A DNA stretch of 64,000 nt, taken from assembly GCF_042666875.1 (NCBI RefSeq), contig NZ_JBHTCX010000001.1, positions 13,043 to 77,042 on the forward strand, in the 5' to 3' direction. This stretch comes from Brachybacterium sp042666875. GTDB lineage: Bacteria; Actinomycetota; Actinomycetes; Actinomycetales; Dermabacteraceae. Made by a program: the position numbers and the translations under genes. Below the pieces are notes generated by a model that was not told the origin of the DNA, searched no databases, and saw only the letters and a program-made list of their open reading frames with translations. Of the stretch, positions 52,728 to 61,947 are shown in pieces (position 1 is the stretch's first letter; every line of letters starts with the position of its first letter).

Positions 52728-53270
52728 GTGCCCACCAGCGCCACGTCGTCCCGTTCGTCCCGCGCCCGTCTCGCCGGGGCTCTGCTCGCCTTCTCGCTGT
52801 TCGCGGCGGGATGCAGCGGTGGGGAGGGCCCGGCACCCGAGGATCCTCCGGCGGCGTCCGACGGCGGCGGCTCCGCCTCCGATGGCGGTTCGGCGTCCGA
52901 CGGTGGCTCCGAGGCCTCCGACGGCGGCGGGCAGACGGAAGCCGCCATCCCCGTCGAGGCCTACCCCGTCACCCCGGCCCCGGACGGCTTCGAGCCGCCC
53001 GCGGCCTGCAACGGCGAGGGCACCTACCTCGCAGAGGTCGGCACCGCCGCCACGCCCGAGCTGCCCGAGCGGGCCGGTGAATCCGTGACCATCGAGCTCA
53101 CCGGGATCGAGGGGGACGACGCCCAGCTCACCGCGGCCGTCGGCGACGGCGAGCCGCGACCCGTCGAGGACATCACCCTCGGCGAGACCGTCACGATCGA
53201 CCTGTGGACGATCGCGGTGACCAGCGTCTGCAGCGACACGGAGCAGGTCGAGTTCGACCTCATCGACTGA
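52728..53270 (+). CDS. Small lipoprotein
   Basis: A 180-residue lipoprotein. The signal peptide (ARLAGALLAFSLFAAGC, about residues 12-28) ends in a lipobox Cys. A Gly/Ser/Asp linker (about 30-70, SDGGSASDGGSEASDGG) leads to a compact beta-rich domain of about 100 residues containing two cysteines (AACNGEG and TSVCSDT) that could form a disulfide. Function unknown. Start GTG, with CGGAGG 7 nt upstream; a TAGCGT -10 candidate lies about 40 bp before. The HrpB gene follows after 8 bp. Confidence 0.78.
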   Translation: MPTSATSSRSSRARLAGALLAFSLFAAGCSGGEGPAPEDPPAASDGGGSASDGGSASDGGSEASDGGGQTEAAIPVEAYPVTPAPDGFEPPAACNGEGTYLAEVGTAATPELPERAGESVTIELTGIEGDDAQLTAAVGDGEPRPVEDITLGETVTIDLWTIAVTSVCSDTEQVEFDLID

Positions 53271-53278
53271 CCGCCCAC

Positions 53279-55858
53279 GTGACGCCCTCCCCGCACCGCT
53301 TCGACCTCCAGAGCATCGGCGCCGGCCTCCCGGTCACCGGGGCCCGTGCCGAGCTCGAGGCGGCCGCACGCACCGGGGCGATGGTCGTCACCGCCCCGCC
53401 GGGCACCGGCAAGACGACGCTGGTCCCGCCGCTGGTGGCGAACCTGTCCGGCGGCCTCACCCTGGTCACCCAGCCGCGGCGGGTCGCCGTGCGCGCCGCG
53501 GCCCGGCGGATCGCGTCGCTGGACGGCAGCGCACCGGGCGGACCCGTCGGCTTCACCGTGCGCGGCCAGCGGCAGGTGGGCGAGGCGACCCGGCTGGAGC
53601 TGCTGACCCCGGGGGTGCTGCTGCGGCGCCTGCTGGCCGAGCCCGAGCTGCCCGGGGTCGCCGCCGTCGTGCTCGACGAGGTCCACGAGCGCTCCCTGGA
53701 GACCGACCTGCTGCTGGGCATGCTCTCCGAGGCCCGGCAGCTGCGGGAGGATCTGCTGGTCGGCGCGATGTCCGCGACGCTCGACGCGCAGGCGGTGGCC
53801 GGGGTGCTCGACGGCGCCGCCGTGGTCGATGTCCCCAGCGCCCTGCACCCGCTCAGCGTGGAGTACGCCCCCTCCCCTGCGCCGCGGCTGGACGCGCGCG
53901 GCATCACCCGCGATTACCTCGATCATCTGGCCCGCACGGCTGTGAGGGCCCAGGCCGGTTCCGGGGCCGACGCGCTGGTGTTCGTCCCGGGCGCCCGCGA
54001 GGTCGACGAGCTGGTCTCGCGGCTCGAGGGGCTCATCGGCCGCGACGGCGGGGACGAGGTCGAGGTGCTGGCGCTGCACGGGCGGCTGCCGGCCGCCGCG
54101 CAGGACCGCGCCACCGGTGGCCGGCGCCCCGGCGAGCCGCCCCGGATCGTGGTCTCCACCTCGATCGCGGAGAGCTCCCTGACCGTGCCGGGGGTCCACC
54201 TGGTGGTCGATGCGGGCCTCTCGCGCGAGGTGCGCCGGGACCGGGGCCGGGACATGACGGGCCTGGTCACCGTCAGCGCCTCCCGCGCAGCCGCCGATCA
54301 GCGGGCCGGCCGCGCCGCCCGGCTCGGACCGGGACGCGCCGTGCGGGTCTTCGCCGAGTCGGACCTGGCCGGGATGCCCGCCCAGTCCCCGCCGGAGATC
54401 ACCAGCACCGACCTCACCGACGCCGCCCTGTGGCTGGCCTGCTGGGGCACCCCGCGCGGCGAGGGCCTGCCGCTGCTGACTCCCCCGCCGCCCGCCGAGA
54501 TCGCCGCCGCGGAGTCGACGCTGCACGCTCTCGGCCTGGTCGAGGACGACGGCCGCCCCACGGCACGAGGCCGACGGGTGGCGCGGCTGCCGATCGGGGT
54601 GCGCGAGGCGCGGGCACTGCTCGACGGTGCTCGTGCACTGCCCGGGCGGGACGCCGCCCGGCAGGCTGCCGAGATCGTCGCCGCGGTCTCCGACGACCAC
54701 CGTCCCGTCGGCGCGGACCTCCCCCGTCTGCTGCAGGAACTGCGCTCCGGCCGCGCGCCCGGCGCCGATCGCTGGGCGCGGGAACGGGACCGGCTGGCCC
54801 GGATCGCCCGCGAGGCGCGCACCCCTGCGGCCGACGGCGAGCCGGTGCCCTCGTTCACGGGCGTCTCCCCCGCCGAGCAGACCGGCGCAGTGCTGGCCCT
54901 CGCCCTTCCCGAGCGCCTTGCCCGCCGGATCGCGGAGGGTTCTCGCTCGTACCTGCTGGCCCCCGGCACCCGCGCCGCACTGCCCGAGGGCAGCGGCCTG
55001 CTGGGAAGCGACTGGCTGGCGGTGTGGGAGGTCCAGCGGGCCGACGGTCGCGCGGCCGACGGGACCGGGGCCGTGATCCGCACCGCCGCCCCGCTGACCG
55101 AGGAGGATGCCCTCGCCGTCGGAGCGGACCTGCTGGTCACCGAGCGCTCCGCGACCCTGGACTCTGGTGCCGTCCGGGCCCGACGTCGGCGCCGGCTGGG
55201 CGCGATCGAGCTGGCCTCCACCCCGGTGACGGCTACGGCTGAGGACGCCGTCCCCGCTGTCCTGGACCACGTGCGCTCCAGAGGCCTGGAGGCGCTGGAG
55301 GCGTCGGAGTCCGCGGGGCGGCTGCGGGCACGGCTGGCGCTGGTGCGCCGCGAGCTGGGCGATCCGTGGCCCGCCATGGACGAGGGGTCGCTGCTGGCAC
55401 GGCTGGAGACGTGGCTCGCGCCGCAGGTCTCCGCGCGCACCACCAGGCTCTCCGCTGTCGATGTCACCAGCGGCCTGCGGCTGCTGCTGCCGTGGCCGGA
55501 GGCCTCCGAGCTCGATGATCTGGCCCCCGAGCGCCTCGCCGTCCCGTCGGGCTCGGCCGCCCGGATCGAGTACCCGCCGCCCGAGGCCGAGAACGGCCGG
55601 CCCGTGGTCGCAGTGAAGCTGCAGGAGCTGTTCGGGCTGGCCGAGACCCCCCGCCTGGTGCGCGGGCGGGTGCCGGTGCTGTTCCATCTGCTCTCCCCGG
55701 CGCGCCGCCCGCTCGCGATCACCGATGACCTGCGCTCCTTCTGGGACGGCCCCTACCGGGAGGTGCGCAAGGAGATGCGCGGGCGCTACCCCAAGCATCC
55801 GTGGCCCGAGGATCCGTGGGAGGCCCCGGCCACGGCGCGCACCACGCGGCGCCGCTGA
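53279..55858 (+). CDS. hrpB: ATP-dependent helicase HrpB
   Basis: An 859-residue DEAH/RHA-family helicase. Walker A APPGTGKTT (about 39-47), motif II VVLDEVHERS (about 130), motif III MSATLDAQAV and motif VI ASRAAADQRAGRAARLGPGR (about 335) are all present, followed by the HA2 and HrpB C-terminal regions; the end PKHPWPEDPWEAPAT is characteristic of HrpB. Bacterial HrpB is a putative RNA helicase of unclear role. GTG 53279 is the first start after the lipoprotein stop and leaves the usual HrpB N-terminus; no clear Shine-Dalgarno is present. Confidence 0.92.
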   Translation: MTPSPHRFDLQSIGAGLPVTGARAELEAAARTGAMVVTAPPGTGKTTLVPPLVANLSGGLTLVTQPRRVAVRAAARRIASLDGSAPGGPVGFTVRGQRQVGEATRLELLTPGVLLRRLLAEPELPGVAAVVLDEVHERSLETDLLLGMLSEARQLREDLLVGAMSATLDAQAVAGVLDGAAVVDVPSALHPLSVEYAPSPAPRLDARGITRDYLDHLARTAVRAQAGSGADALVFVPGAREVDELVSRLEGLIGRDGGDEVEVLALHGRLPAAAQDRATGGRRPGEPPRIVVSTSIAESSLTVPGVHLVVDAGLSREVRRDRGRDMTGLVTVSASRAAADQRAGRAARLGPGRAVRVFAESDLAGMPAQSPPEITSTDLTDAALWLACWGTPRGEGLPLLTPPPPAEIAAAESTLHALGLVEDDGRPTARGRRVARLPIGVREARALLDGARALPGRDAARQAAEIVAAVSDDHRPVGADLPRLLQELRSGRAPGADRWARERDRLARIAREARTPAADGEPVPSFTGVSPAEQTGAVLALALPERLARRIAEGSRSYLLAPGTRAALPEGSGLLGSDWLAVWEVQRADGRAADGTGAVIRTAAPLTEEDALAVGADLLVTERSATLDSGAVRARRRRRLGAIELASTPVTATAEDAVPAVLDHVRSRGLEALEASESAGRLRARLALVRRELGDPWPAMDEGSLLARLETWLAPQVSARTTRLSAVDVTSGLRLLLPWPEASELDDLAPERLAVPSGSAARIEYPPPEAENGRPVVAVKLQELFGLAETPRLVRGRVPVLFHLLSPARRPLAITDDLRSFWDGPYREVRKEMRGRYPKHPWPEDPWEAPATARTTRRR

Positions 55859-55991
55859 GTCCCGACCGACCGCTCGGCGCAGCGGACGCGCCCCTGAGCG
55901 CGTGCGTAGAGTCCCGGTGTCCGGTGAAGACCACCGGGGACCGAGAACCGCCCGCCTCTCGCGAGGCGCACGAGATGAGGAGGGTGCACGC

Positions 55992-56609
55992 ATGAACAGG
56001 ACACTGGAAGCGATCGCGCTGGTCTGCACGCTGAAGCCGTCCCCGAGCGATTCCAGCAGCGACGTGATGGCCAAGCATGTGCTCGACGAGCTCGGCACCC
56101 ATGGCGTCACGGGGGACGCCGTGCGCGTGGTCGACTACGACGTCCGTCCCGGCGTCCAGGCCGACATGGGTGAGGGCGATCAGTGGCCGCAGATCCTCGA
56201 GCGCATCAAGGCCGCCGACATCCTGGTGCTCTCGACCCCGACGTGGCTGGGCCACATGTCCAGCGTCGCCCAGCGGGTGCTCGAACGGCTCGACGCGGAG
56301 CTGTCCGACCTCGACGAGCAGCAGCGGCCGCGGATGTTCGGGAAGGTGGCCGTGACCGCCGTGGTGGGCAACGAGGACGGGGCCCACAAGATCATCGCCG
56401 ATACGTTCCAGGCCCTGAACGACATCGGCTTCACCATCCCCGCGCAGGGCGGGACGTACTGGAACGGCGAGGCCATGACCCCGGGCGACTACAAGGACCT
56501 CGAGAAGGTCCCCGATGCGGTCGCCTCGACCAACAGCACGCTGGCCGCCAACGCGGCCCACCTCGCCCAGCTGCTCAGCGAGAGGCAGTACCCCGGCAGC
56601 CGGTCGTGA
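55992..56609 (+). CDS. NADPH-dependent FMN reductase/flavodoxin-like protein
   Basis: A 205-residue flavodoxin-fold protein. LEAIALVCTLKPSPSDSSSDVMAK (about 5-28) forms the FMN phosphate loop, ILVLSTPTWLGHMSSVAQRVLERLDAEL (about 77-104) is the flavin-side motif, and AVTAVVGNEDGAHKI a later strand. It likely transfers electrons from NAD(P)H to quinones, iron or azo compounds. GAGGAGGG lies 8 nt before the ATG. The leader, from a TAGAGT box at 55907-55912, contains a 9-bp hairpin (55911-55919 with 55932-55941, one bulge). Confidence 0.86.
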   Translation: MNRTLEAIALVCTLKPSPSDSSSDVMAKHVLDELGTHGVTGDAVRVVDYDVRPGVQADMGEGDQWPQILERIKAADILVLSTPTWLGHMSSVAQRVLERLDAELSDLDEQQRPRMFGKVAVTAVVGNEDGAHKIIADTFQALNDIGFTIPAQGGTYWNGEAMTPGDYKDLEKVPDAVASTNSTLAANAAHLAQLLSERQYPGSRS

Positions 56610-56642
56610 CGCGAGCCCGCGTCGCGGCCCGCCCGAGGCGTC

Positions 56643-57296
56643 TCAGGTGATCACCGTCGTGGTCGCCGCGGTGGTCGCGATCATCACCGCGGTCATGTCG
56701 TCCATGGCGCGCTTCACCGCTCGCGCCGCCGGGTGATCGACCGCCAGGCCCTGGATCGCGCGATCGAGGTCGCGACGGGACATGCCCGCGACGTCGTCCT
56801 TCAGGATCCGGTGGGCGATGCCCAGGGCGCGCAGCAGCTCGAGCAGGATCGCGTCCTGCAGGCTGGCCTTCGAGGGGTCGGCCACGGCGGCGCCGAGCCG
56901 GGCGCGCAGTCCGGTCTCGAGGGTGTCGTCGTGCGCGGGCCAGGTGGTGGCGAACCAGCCGTCCTTGCGTCGCAGTGCGCCGGCGGCGACGAGCCCTTCG
57001 CCGGTGACCTCGGTGAGGTCCATCCACCGGTGCGAGATCACCGATCGCAGCCGGCCGGGTGCCAGCTCGGTGAGGGCGCCGAGGGCCTGGTCGATGACCG
57101 GGATCCCCGTGGAGCTGGTGTCCGTGACCTGCACACGCGGCTGCTTCTCCTCGCTGAGCTGGACCCTCTCGCGCAGCATCAGCTCGGCGACCGCCGCGGC
57201 GGCCACGGCCTCCTTCCGCGAGGAGGTCGCCTCCTGGCGGCCGGCGTCATCGGTGAGCAGGAGGAACAGTTCTCCGGGGATGGTGGTGGTCGTCAT
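56643..57296 (-). CDS. GPP34 (GOLPH3-like) family protein
   Basis: A 217-residue helical protein with the GPP34 pattern: TIPGELFLLLTDDAGRQEA at the start, AAAVAELMLRERVQL (about 33-47), the loop VTDTSSTGIPVIDQAL and VDHPAARAVKRAMDDM near the end. Bacterial GPP34 proteins are widespread in actinobacteria, lack a proven function and are thought to bind phosphoinositide-like lipids as eukaryotic GOLPH3 does. It is divergent from a DUF3817 membrane protein across 94 bp and converges on the flavodoxin-like gene. Confidence 0.88.
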   Translation of the reverse strand: MTTTTIPGELFLLLTDDAGRQEATSSRKEAVAAAAVAELMLRERVQLSEEKQPRVQVTDTSSTGIPVIDQALGALTELAPGRLRSVISHRWMDLTEVTGEGLVAAGALRRKDGWFATTWPAHDDTLETGLRARLGAAVADPSKASLQDAILLELLRALGIAHRILKDDVAGMSRRDLDRAIQGLAVDHPAARAVKRAMDDMTAVMIATTAATTTVIT

Positions 57297-57390
57297 GGCC
57301 CCAGCCTCGCGGGCGGCGCCACCGTGACGGATCCGCCGAAAGTCGACGGCCGTGCCCGCCTTCGGCGGAGGCTCAGCACCGCCTGGCACC

Positions 57391-57879
57391 ATGTCGGCCA
57401 TGACCGCCACGACCACCGCAGCCCCGTCCGTCCTCAGCCCGTCGCGACTGTTCCGCATCGTCGCCGTCGCCGAAGCGGTGACGTGGGCTCTGCTGCTGGC
57501 GGGGATGTTCCTGAAGTACGTCGTGCGCAGCACGGAGCTGCTGGTGAGCATCGGCGGCGGCCTGCACGGCTTCGTCTTCCTCGCCTTCCTGCTGACCCTG
57601 GTGCTGGTCGCGGTCGATCAGCGCTGGCGGGTGGGGCAGGTCGTGCTCGGTGTCGTCTCGGCCATCATCCCCTTCGCCACCGTGCCCTTCGAGCTGTGGG
57701 CGGAGCGCCGCGGGCTGCTGGGGACCACGTGGCGCCTGCGCCAGGAGCCCGGCCGGTCCGCGCCGGCGAAGCTCATCTCGCTCGCCCTGCGCCGGCCGCT
57801 GCCGGCCGCCGTGATCGCGATCGCCGTGGTGGCGGTCGTGTTCGTCGTGCTGCTGATCGTGGGCCCGCCCGTCGGCTGA
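57391..57879 (+). CDS. DUF3817 membrane protein
   Basis: A 162-residue membrane protein. SRLFRIVAVAEAVTWALLLAGMFLKYV (about 15-41), GGGLHGFVFLAFLLTLVLV (about 52-70) and FATVPFELWAERRGLL (about 94-109) match the DUF3817 core with its conserved E, GxxHG and PF-E-W motifs. A fourth helix near the C-terminus extends it beyond the usual ~100 residues. Function unknown. ATG 57391 or 57400 could start it. It is divergent from GPP34 and converges on the next gene. Confidence 0.82.
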   Translation: MSAMTATTTAAPSVLSPSRLFRIVAVAEAVTWALLLAGMFLKYVVRSTELLVSIGGGLHGFVFLAFLLTLVLVAVDQRWRVGQVVLGVVSAIIPFATVPFELWAERRGLLGTTWRLRQEPGRSAPAKLISLALRRPLPAAVIAIAVVAVVFVVLLIVGPPVG

Positions 57880-57906
57880 GCCGACCGGCGGAGCACGGCC
57901 GGCTCT

Positions 57907-58911
57907 CTATCGCAGCGGATCGATCCGCACCTCCTCGCCGCTGCGCAGGTGGAGCCGGTCGATGAACGGGACCGGCGTGCGCAGCGCCAGGCGCGGCAGC
58001 TGGGGCTGATCCGGCTCCGGCGGCAGCGCCTCACCGAAGCAGACCCCGCACTCCTGCACGGCCAGCGCTTGGGACCGCCGCGCCTCCCAGCTCACCTGGG
58101 CGCGCTGCGCGGCCTCGATCCACGGGCCGCCGTGGGGCCGGCACGGCTCGGCGTCATCGGTGCCCCGCAGAGGGCACCGGGGCGGCCTCGCCGTGACCAG
58201 CACGTCGATCGCCTCCAGGTGCGGCACCCGCGGATCGGCCCCGGTGGGGATCACGTCCAGGCCCGCCGGCCCGAGGCGGATCACGGCGGCCTGGCCGTGC
58301 TCGCGCGCCACGTTCAGCGCGACCTCAAGCGCCTGATCGGGGTGGGCGGCCAACAGGTCCTCGCGGGCGGCGACGGCCGGTTCGAACCATTCCCGGCCCG
58401 ATCCCACGAGAGCGCCGTGCCCGGCCATGGCGCCGCGCTCGCGCAGCGCCGCGGCGACTGACGGGACGCGGTACCACCAGTGCTCCCGAGAGCTGCGCGC
58501 CGGCTTCTTGACCCCGGGCTCGCGACCGGGCACGCCCGGGCGGAGCTCGCCAGGCGACGTGCATCCGCTGAGATCTGCCACGATCATCCCCTCGCTCTGC
58601 TGCGTGGGCAGCACCGGGCCGAGCGCCGGGACCACGAGCCAGGTGTGCTCGAGCTCGAGCGGTGGCCTGGCCTGGAGGGCGGCGCGGACCTGCCCGGGAT
58701 CCGGCGGGGTGGTCGGCTCGCGGCGGCGGAAGCCCTCGTCGGGCTCGGCCCGGGGTTCAGGGTCGGGGTCCTGGAACAGGCGCGGATCCGCGCAGGCGGT
58801 GATCGCGCCGACGCCGGGCAGGACCAGCTCGATCTGCTGGTCGCGCCAGGTCGCGGCGATGTCCGCGGGCTCATCCTGCGGGTGCGGGCGGTGGGAGCGG
58901 TGAGTGTCCAT
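57907..58911 (-). CDS. Hypothetical protein with C-terminal cysteine motifs
   Basis: A 334-residue soluble protein I do not recognise. The central region EHWWYRVPSVAAALRERGAMAGHGALVG (about 140-167) and REHGQAAVIRLGPAGLDVIPTGADPR (about 203-228) are likely folded domains. The C-terminal third has CPLRGTDDAEPC and CGVC motifs, a possible metal site. No signal peptide or membrane segment. AAGG lies 9 nt before the ATG at 58911. It is divergent from the rRNA methyltransferase gene across 206 bp. Confidence 0.65.
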   Translation of the reverse strand: MDTHRSHRPHPQDEPADIAATWRDQQIELVLPGVGAITACADPRLFQDPDPEPRAEPDEGFRRREPTTPPDPGQVRAALQARPPLELEHTWLVVPALGPVLPTQQSEGMIVADLSGCTSPGELRPGVPGREPGVKKPARSSREHWWYRVPSVAAALRERGAMAGHGALVGSGREWFEPAVAAREDLLAAHPDQALEVALNVAREHGQAAVIRLGPAGLDVIPTGADPRVPHLEAIDVLVTARPPRCPLRGTDDAEPCRPHGGPWIEAAQRAQVSWEARRSQALAVQECGVCFGEALPPEPDQPQLPRLALRTPVPFIDRLHLRSGEEVRIDPLR

Positions 58912-59105
58912 GCCGGTGCCTTCCGAGTCCGGCCCTGGCGGGCCTGCTTGCCGGAGGTGCGGGCGCACTCCGGCCGGGTCTTCCTCGACGGGCACCGGGT
59001 TCGGTTCCGGTTGCCGCGCGGCCTCTGCCGAGGAAGTCCGGCCGCGTCTCCTGACCTGCCCGTGAGGCTAGTCGCGGGGCCCGACAGTCCAGAGGCCCCG
59101 CCTCG

Positions 59106-59111
59106 TAGACT
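59106..59111 (+). promoter_or_regulatory. -10 box of the leaderless rRNA methyltransferase gene
   Basis: TAGACT lies exactly 6 nt before the GTG start at 59118, and no Shine-Dalgarno exists. An 8-bp inverted repeat (GCGGGGCC at 59074-59081, complement at 59094-59101) directly precedes it and may be an operator. Confidence 0.55.
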
Positions 59112-59117
59112 TCTGCG

Positions 59118-60287
59118 GTGCGGTGCCATCACTTCGACTCCGGCGAGTGCCGTTCGTGCACTCTGCTGGACCTCCCCCGCCCTCGGCAGATCGCCGAGGG
59201 CCGCGCGCGCGTCGAGGCCCTGCTGGCCCCGTATCTCGCATCGGGCGCCGCGTGGGACGAGCCGATCGTCGGCCCCGAGGCCGGGTTCCGGGCGCGCGGG
59301 AAGATGGCCGTGGGCGGCACGGCCCAGGACCCGGTCCTCTCCCTGCCCCGCGCGGCCGGTGGCGCCCCGGGCGCCGACCTCTGCGACTGCCCGCTGTATC
59401 CCGACGGGGTCGATGAGGTGCTGGAGGGGGTCAAGGCGCTGATCCGTCGGGCGCAGGTGCCGCCGTACGATGTGGCCCGACGCCGCGGCGAGATCAAGAA
59501 CGTCCTGATCACCGCCTCCCCGGACGGTGAGCACCTGCTGCGCCTGGTGCTGCGCTCCGAACAGGCGCTGGGGCGGATCCGTGAGCACCTGCCGCGGCTG
59601 CTGGCGGCGCACCCGTCGATCGTCGCGGTCAGTGCGAACATCCATCCCGAGCACACCACGCGCGTCGAGGGCGAGCAGGAGATCCATCTCGCCGGGGCGT
59701 CCTCGATCGCCGTGCGCACCGGGGACGTCACGCTGCATGCGGCCCCGCAGTCCTTTCTGCAGACCAACACGGAGGTCGCCGGGCAGCTGTACCGCCAGGG
59801 CGCCGCCTGGATCGCCGAGATCGCCGGCGAGCACGATGCGGCCCCGCGGATCTGGGACCTGTACTGCGGGCTCGGCGGCTTCGCACTGCACGCCGCTCGC
59901 GCCGTGCCCCATGCCCGCGTCACCGGCGTCGAGGTCTCCGCGCGGGCCATCGACGGGGCTCGGGCCGCGGCGGAGGGCGCCGCGCTGCCGGTCGCCTTCC
60001 TCGCCGACGACGCCACCGCCTGGGCCCGGCGCGAGGCCGAGGGTCCCGCCGGCCCGCCCGACGTGGTCGTCGTCAATCCGCCCCGCCGCGGCATCGGCCC
60101 TGACCTCGCCGCCTGGCTGGAGGGATCGGGTGTGCGCGACGTCGTCTACTCCAGCTGCAATCCCGCCACCCTGGCCACCGACCTCTCCGCGATGAGTTCG
60201 CTGCGGATCGTCGCCGGGCGCTGGGTGGACATGTTTCCCCACACCGAGCACGCCGAGGTCATCGTGCGCCTGCGACGCACCACCTGA
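59118..60287 (+). CDS. rlmC: 23S rRNA (uracil-5-)-methyltransferase, RumB/RlmC type
   Basis: A 389-residue SAM-dependent methyltransferase. Cys3, Cys11 and Cys14 plus Cys in DLCDCPLYP (about 88-90) would hold the 4Fe-4S cluster of RumA/RumB proteins. DLYCGLGGFALHAARA (about 250-265) binds SAM, VVVNPPRRGIG is the PPRRG motif and YSSCNPATLATDL (about 345) contains the catalytic Cys. It should methylate U747 (or an equivalent uridine) of 23S rRNA. Start is GTG, leaderless. The SRPBCC gene follows after 38 bp. Confidence 0.88.
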   Translation: MRCHHFDSGECRSCTLLDLPRPRQIAEGRARVEALLAPYLASGAAWDEPIVGPEAGFRARGKMAVGGTAQDPVLSLPRAAGGAPGADLCDCPLYPDGVDEVLEGVKALIRRAQVPPYDVARRRGEIKNVLITASPDGEHLLRLVLRSEQALGRIREHLPRLLAAHPSIVAVSANIHPEHTTRVEGEQEIHLAGASSIAVRTGDVTLHAAPQSFLQTNTEVAGQLYRQGAAWIAEIAGEHDAAPRIWDLYCGLGGFALHAARAVPHARVTGVEVSARAIDGARAAAEGAALPVAFLADDATAWARREAEGPAGPPDVVVVNPPRRGIGPDLAAWLEGSGVRDVVYSSCNPATLATDLSAMSSLRIVAGRWVDMFPHTEHAEVIVRLRRTT

Positions 60288-60325
60288 CAGAGTGGACCTC
60301 GACGTCCCCCGACGAAGGAGCCCCC

Positions 60326-60964
60326 ATGGCCACCCCCACCCCCCAGAGCCAGCTGACCGAGGTCACCCGCACGGTGATCCCCGCCCCGCACGGGCACGTC
60401 ATCTCCCTCGCGCAGGACCTCCCCGCGCCGCCCGCCGAGGTGTGGGCCGCCCTCACCAGCGCCGATCGCCTCGCCCTCTGGTTCGGCCGGGCCGACGGGG
60501 AGTTGCAGGACGGCGGCCGCTTCGAGCTGCCGGACATGGAGACCCAGGGCACCGTCCTCAGCGCCGAGGAGCCCCACCGGCTCAAGCTGACCTGGGAGTT
60601 CGGTGGCTCCACGAGCGAGATGGAACTGCTGATCTCCGAGGCCGAGAGCGGCGGCTCCCGCTTCGAGCTGCGGCACACGGTGCCCGTCGACGCGCACTGG
60701 GGCACCTTCGGGCCCGCCGCCACGGGCTGCGGCTGGGACGGCGCGCTGTACGCCCTCGCCCTGCACCTCGAGAACCCCTCGACCGATCTGCTCACGGAGC
60801 TGGGCGGCTTCGCCGCCTCCGACGAGGGCGCGGACTTCACCCGAGCCACGGCCGATGCGTGGGCTGCCGCGCACGTCGCCTCCGGCGCGGACCGCAAGCC
60901 CGCCCGCAAGGCCGCCGTGCGCACCGCCGCGTTCTACCTGGGTGAGGAGCCGGACCTGTCGTGA
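60326..60964 (+). CDS. SRPBCC (AHSA1-like) family protein
   Basis: A 212-residue protein whose first ~150 residues form an AHSA1/START-like helix-grip fold: LAQDLPAPPAEVWAALTSADRLALWFGRADGEL (about 28-60), TVLSAEEPHRLKLTWEF and SRFELRHTVPVD. A helical C-terminal segment of about 50 residues follows. Such proteins bind hydrophobic ligands; many actinobacterial ones are paired with ArsR regulators, which is not the case here. AAGGAG lies 5 nt before the ATG. The asparaginase gene overlaps its stop (GTGA at 60961-60964). Confidence 0.85.
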   Translation: MATPTPQSQLTEVTRTVIPAPHGHVISLAQDLPAPPAEVWAALTSADRLALWFGRADGELQDGGRFELPDMETQGTVLSAEEPHRLKLTWEFGGSTSEMELLISEAESGGSRFELRHTVPVDAHWGTFGPAATGCGWDGALYALALHLENPSTDLLTELGGFAASDEGADFTRATADAWAAAHVASGADRKPARKAAVRTAAFYLGEEPDLS

Positions 60965-61947
60965 GCTCGGTGAGCCTGCTGTCGCTCGGCGGCACCATCT
61001 TCATGTCGCAGGATGCGGCCGGGCTGGGCGCCGCCCCGGACGGATCCGCGGGAGCGTCGCTGACACCGTCGGTCATCGACGGCGTGGCCGTCACCCATCG
61101 GGAGATCACGAACGTCGGCTCCCCGTCGGTGCGCCCCGAGCACCTGCGCGACGTGCTCCGAAACGCCCGCGAGGCCGTCGATCACGGCGCGACGGGCGTG
61201 GTGGTCAGCCACGGCACCGACACCCTCGAGGAATCCGCGTTCCTGCTGAACCTCTACTGGGACCGGGACGCGCCGCTCGTGCTGACCGGCGCCATGCGAC
61301 CCAGCAACGCCCCGGGGGCCGACGGGCCGGCGAACATCCGCGACGCCGTGCGCACCGCGGTTGCCCCGTCCGCACGAGGACTCGGCGTGCTGGCCGTCTT
61401 CGATGCCTCCGTGCACCTCGCCGAGCAGGTCACCAAGACGTCCTCCCGCTCGATCGACGCCTTCACCTCGGAGCCCTCGGGCCCGGTGGCGCTCGTGGGT
61501 GAGCATGACGTGCGCCTGCTGTACCGGCCGCTGGAGCGGTCGGCCGCGCGGCATGGCGAGCTGCCGGCCAAGCTGCCGAACGTGCCGATCCTGATGGGCG
61601 GCGTCGGCGAGGACTTCACGTTGCTGGACGCACTGCCTGCGGGAACGCTCGACGGGCTCGTCGTCGCCGGCGTCGGGATGGGCCACGTCGCGGCCGACGC
61701 GGTGCCGCGCCTGGCGGCACTGGTCGATGCCGGCACGCCCGTCGTGGTCGCGACCCGTATACCCAGTGGCGGCACCTCGGATCGGCACTACGACTACCCC
61801 GGCAGCGAGAAGGACCTGATCTCGCGCGGAGTGGTCATGGCCGGGGCGCTGTCGCCGCAGAAGGCTCGGTTGTTGTTGCAGGTGTTGCTCGCCGACGGAG
61901 CGCATAGCGACAAGTTTCAATCGACGTTCGCGAGGTACGCGCACTGA
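60961..61947 (+). CDS. ansA: L-asparaginase
   Basis: A 328-residue type I/II asparaginase. LLSLGGTIFMS (Thr12) carries the nucleophile and VVSHGTDTLEESAFLL (about 81-96) the second catalytic Thr-Asp pair; TGAMRPSNAPGADGPANI is the conserved loop. It has no signal peptide, so it deamidates asparagine (possibly glutamine) in the cytoplasm. GTG start overlaps the SRPBCC stop. The last ~60 codons use TTG repeatedly, ATA and AGT, unlike the rest of the gene, which suggests that the 3' end was exchanged when the downstream island arrived. The protein still looks complete. Confidence 0.9.
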   Translation: MSSVSLLSLGGTIFMSQDAAGLGAAPDGSAGASLTPSVIDGVAVTHREITNVGSPSVRPEHLRDVLRNAREAVDHGATGVVVSHGTDTLEESAFLLNLYWDRDAPLVLTGAMRPSNAPGADGPANIRDAVRTAVAPSARGLGVLAVFDASVHLAEQVTKTSSRSIDAFTSEPSGPVALVGEHDVRLLYRPLERSAARHGELPAKLPNVPILMGGVGEDFTLLDALPAGTLDGLVVAGVGMGHVAADAVPRLAALVDAGTPVVVATRIPSGGTSDRHYDYPGSEKDLISRGVVMAGALSPQKARLLLQVLLADGAHSDKFQSTFARYAH

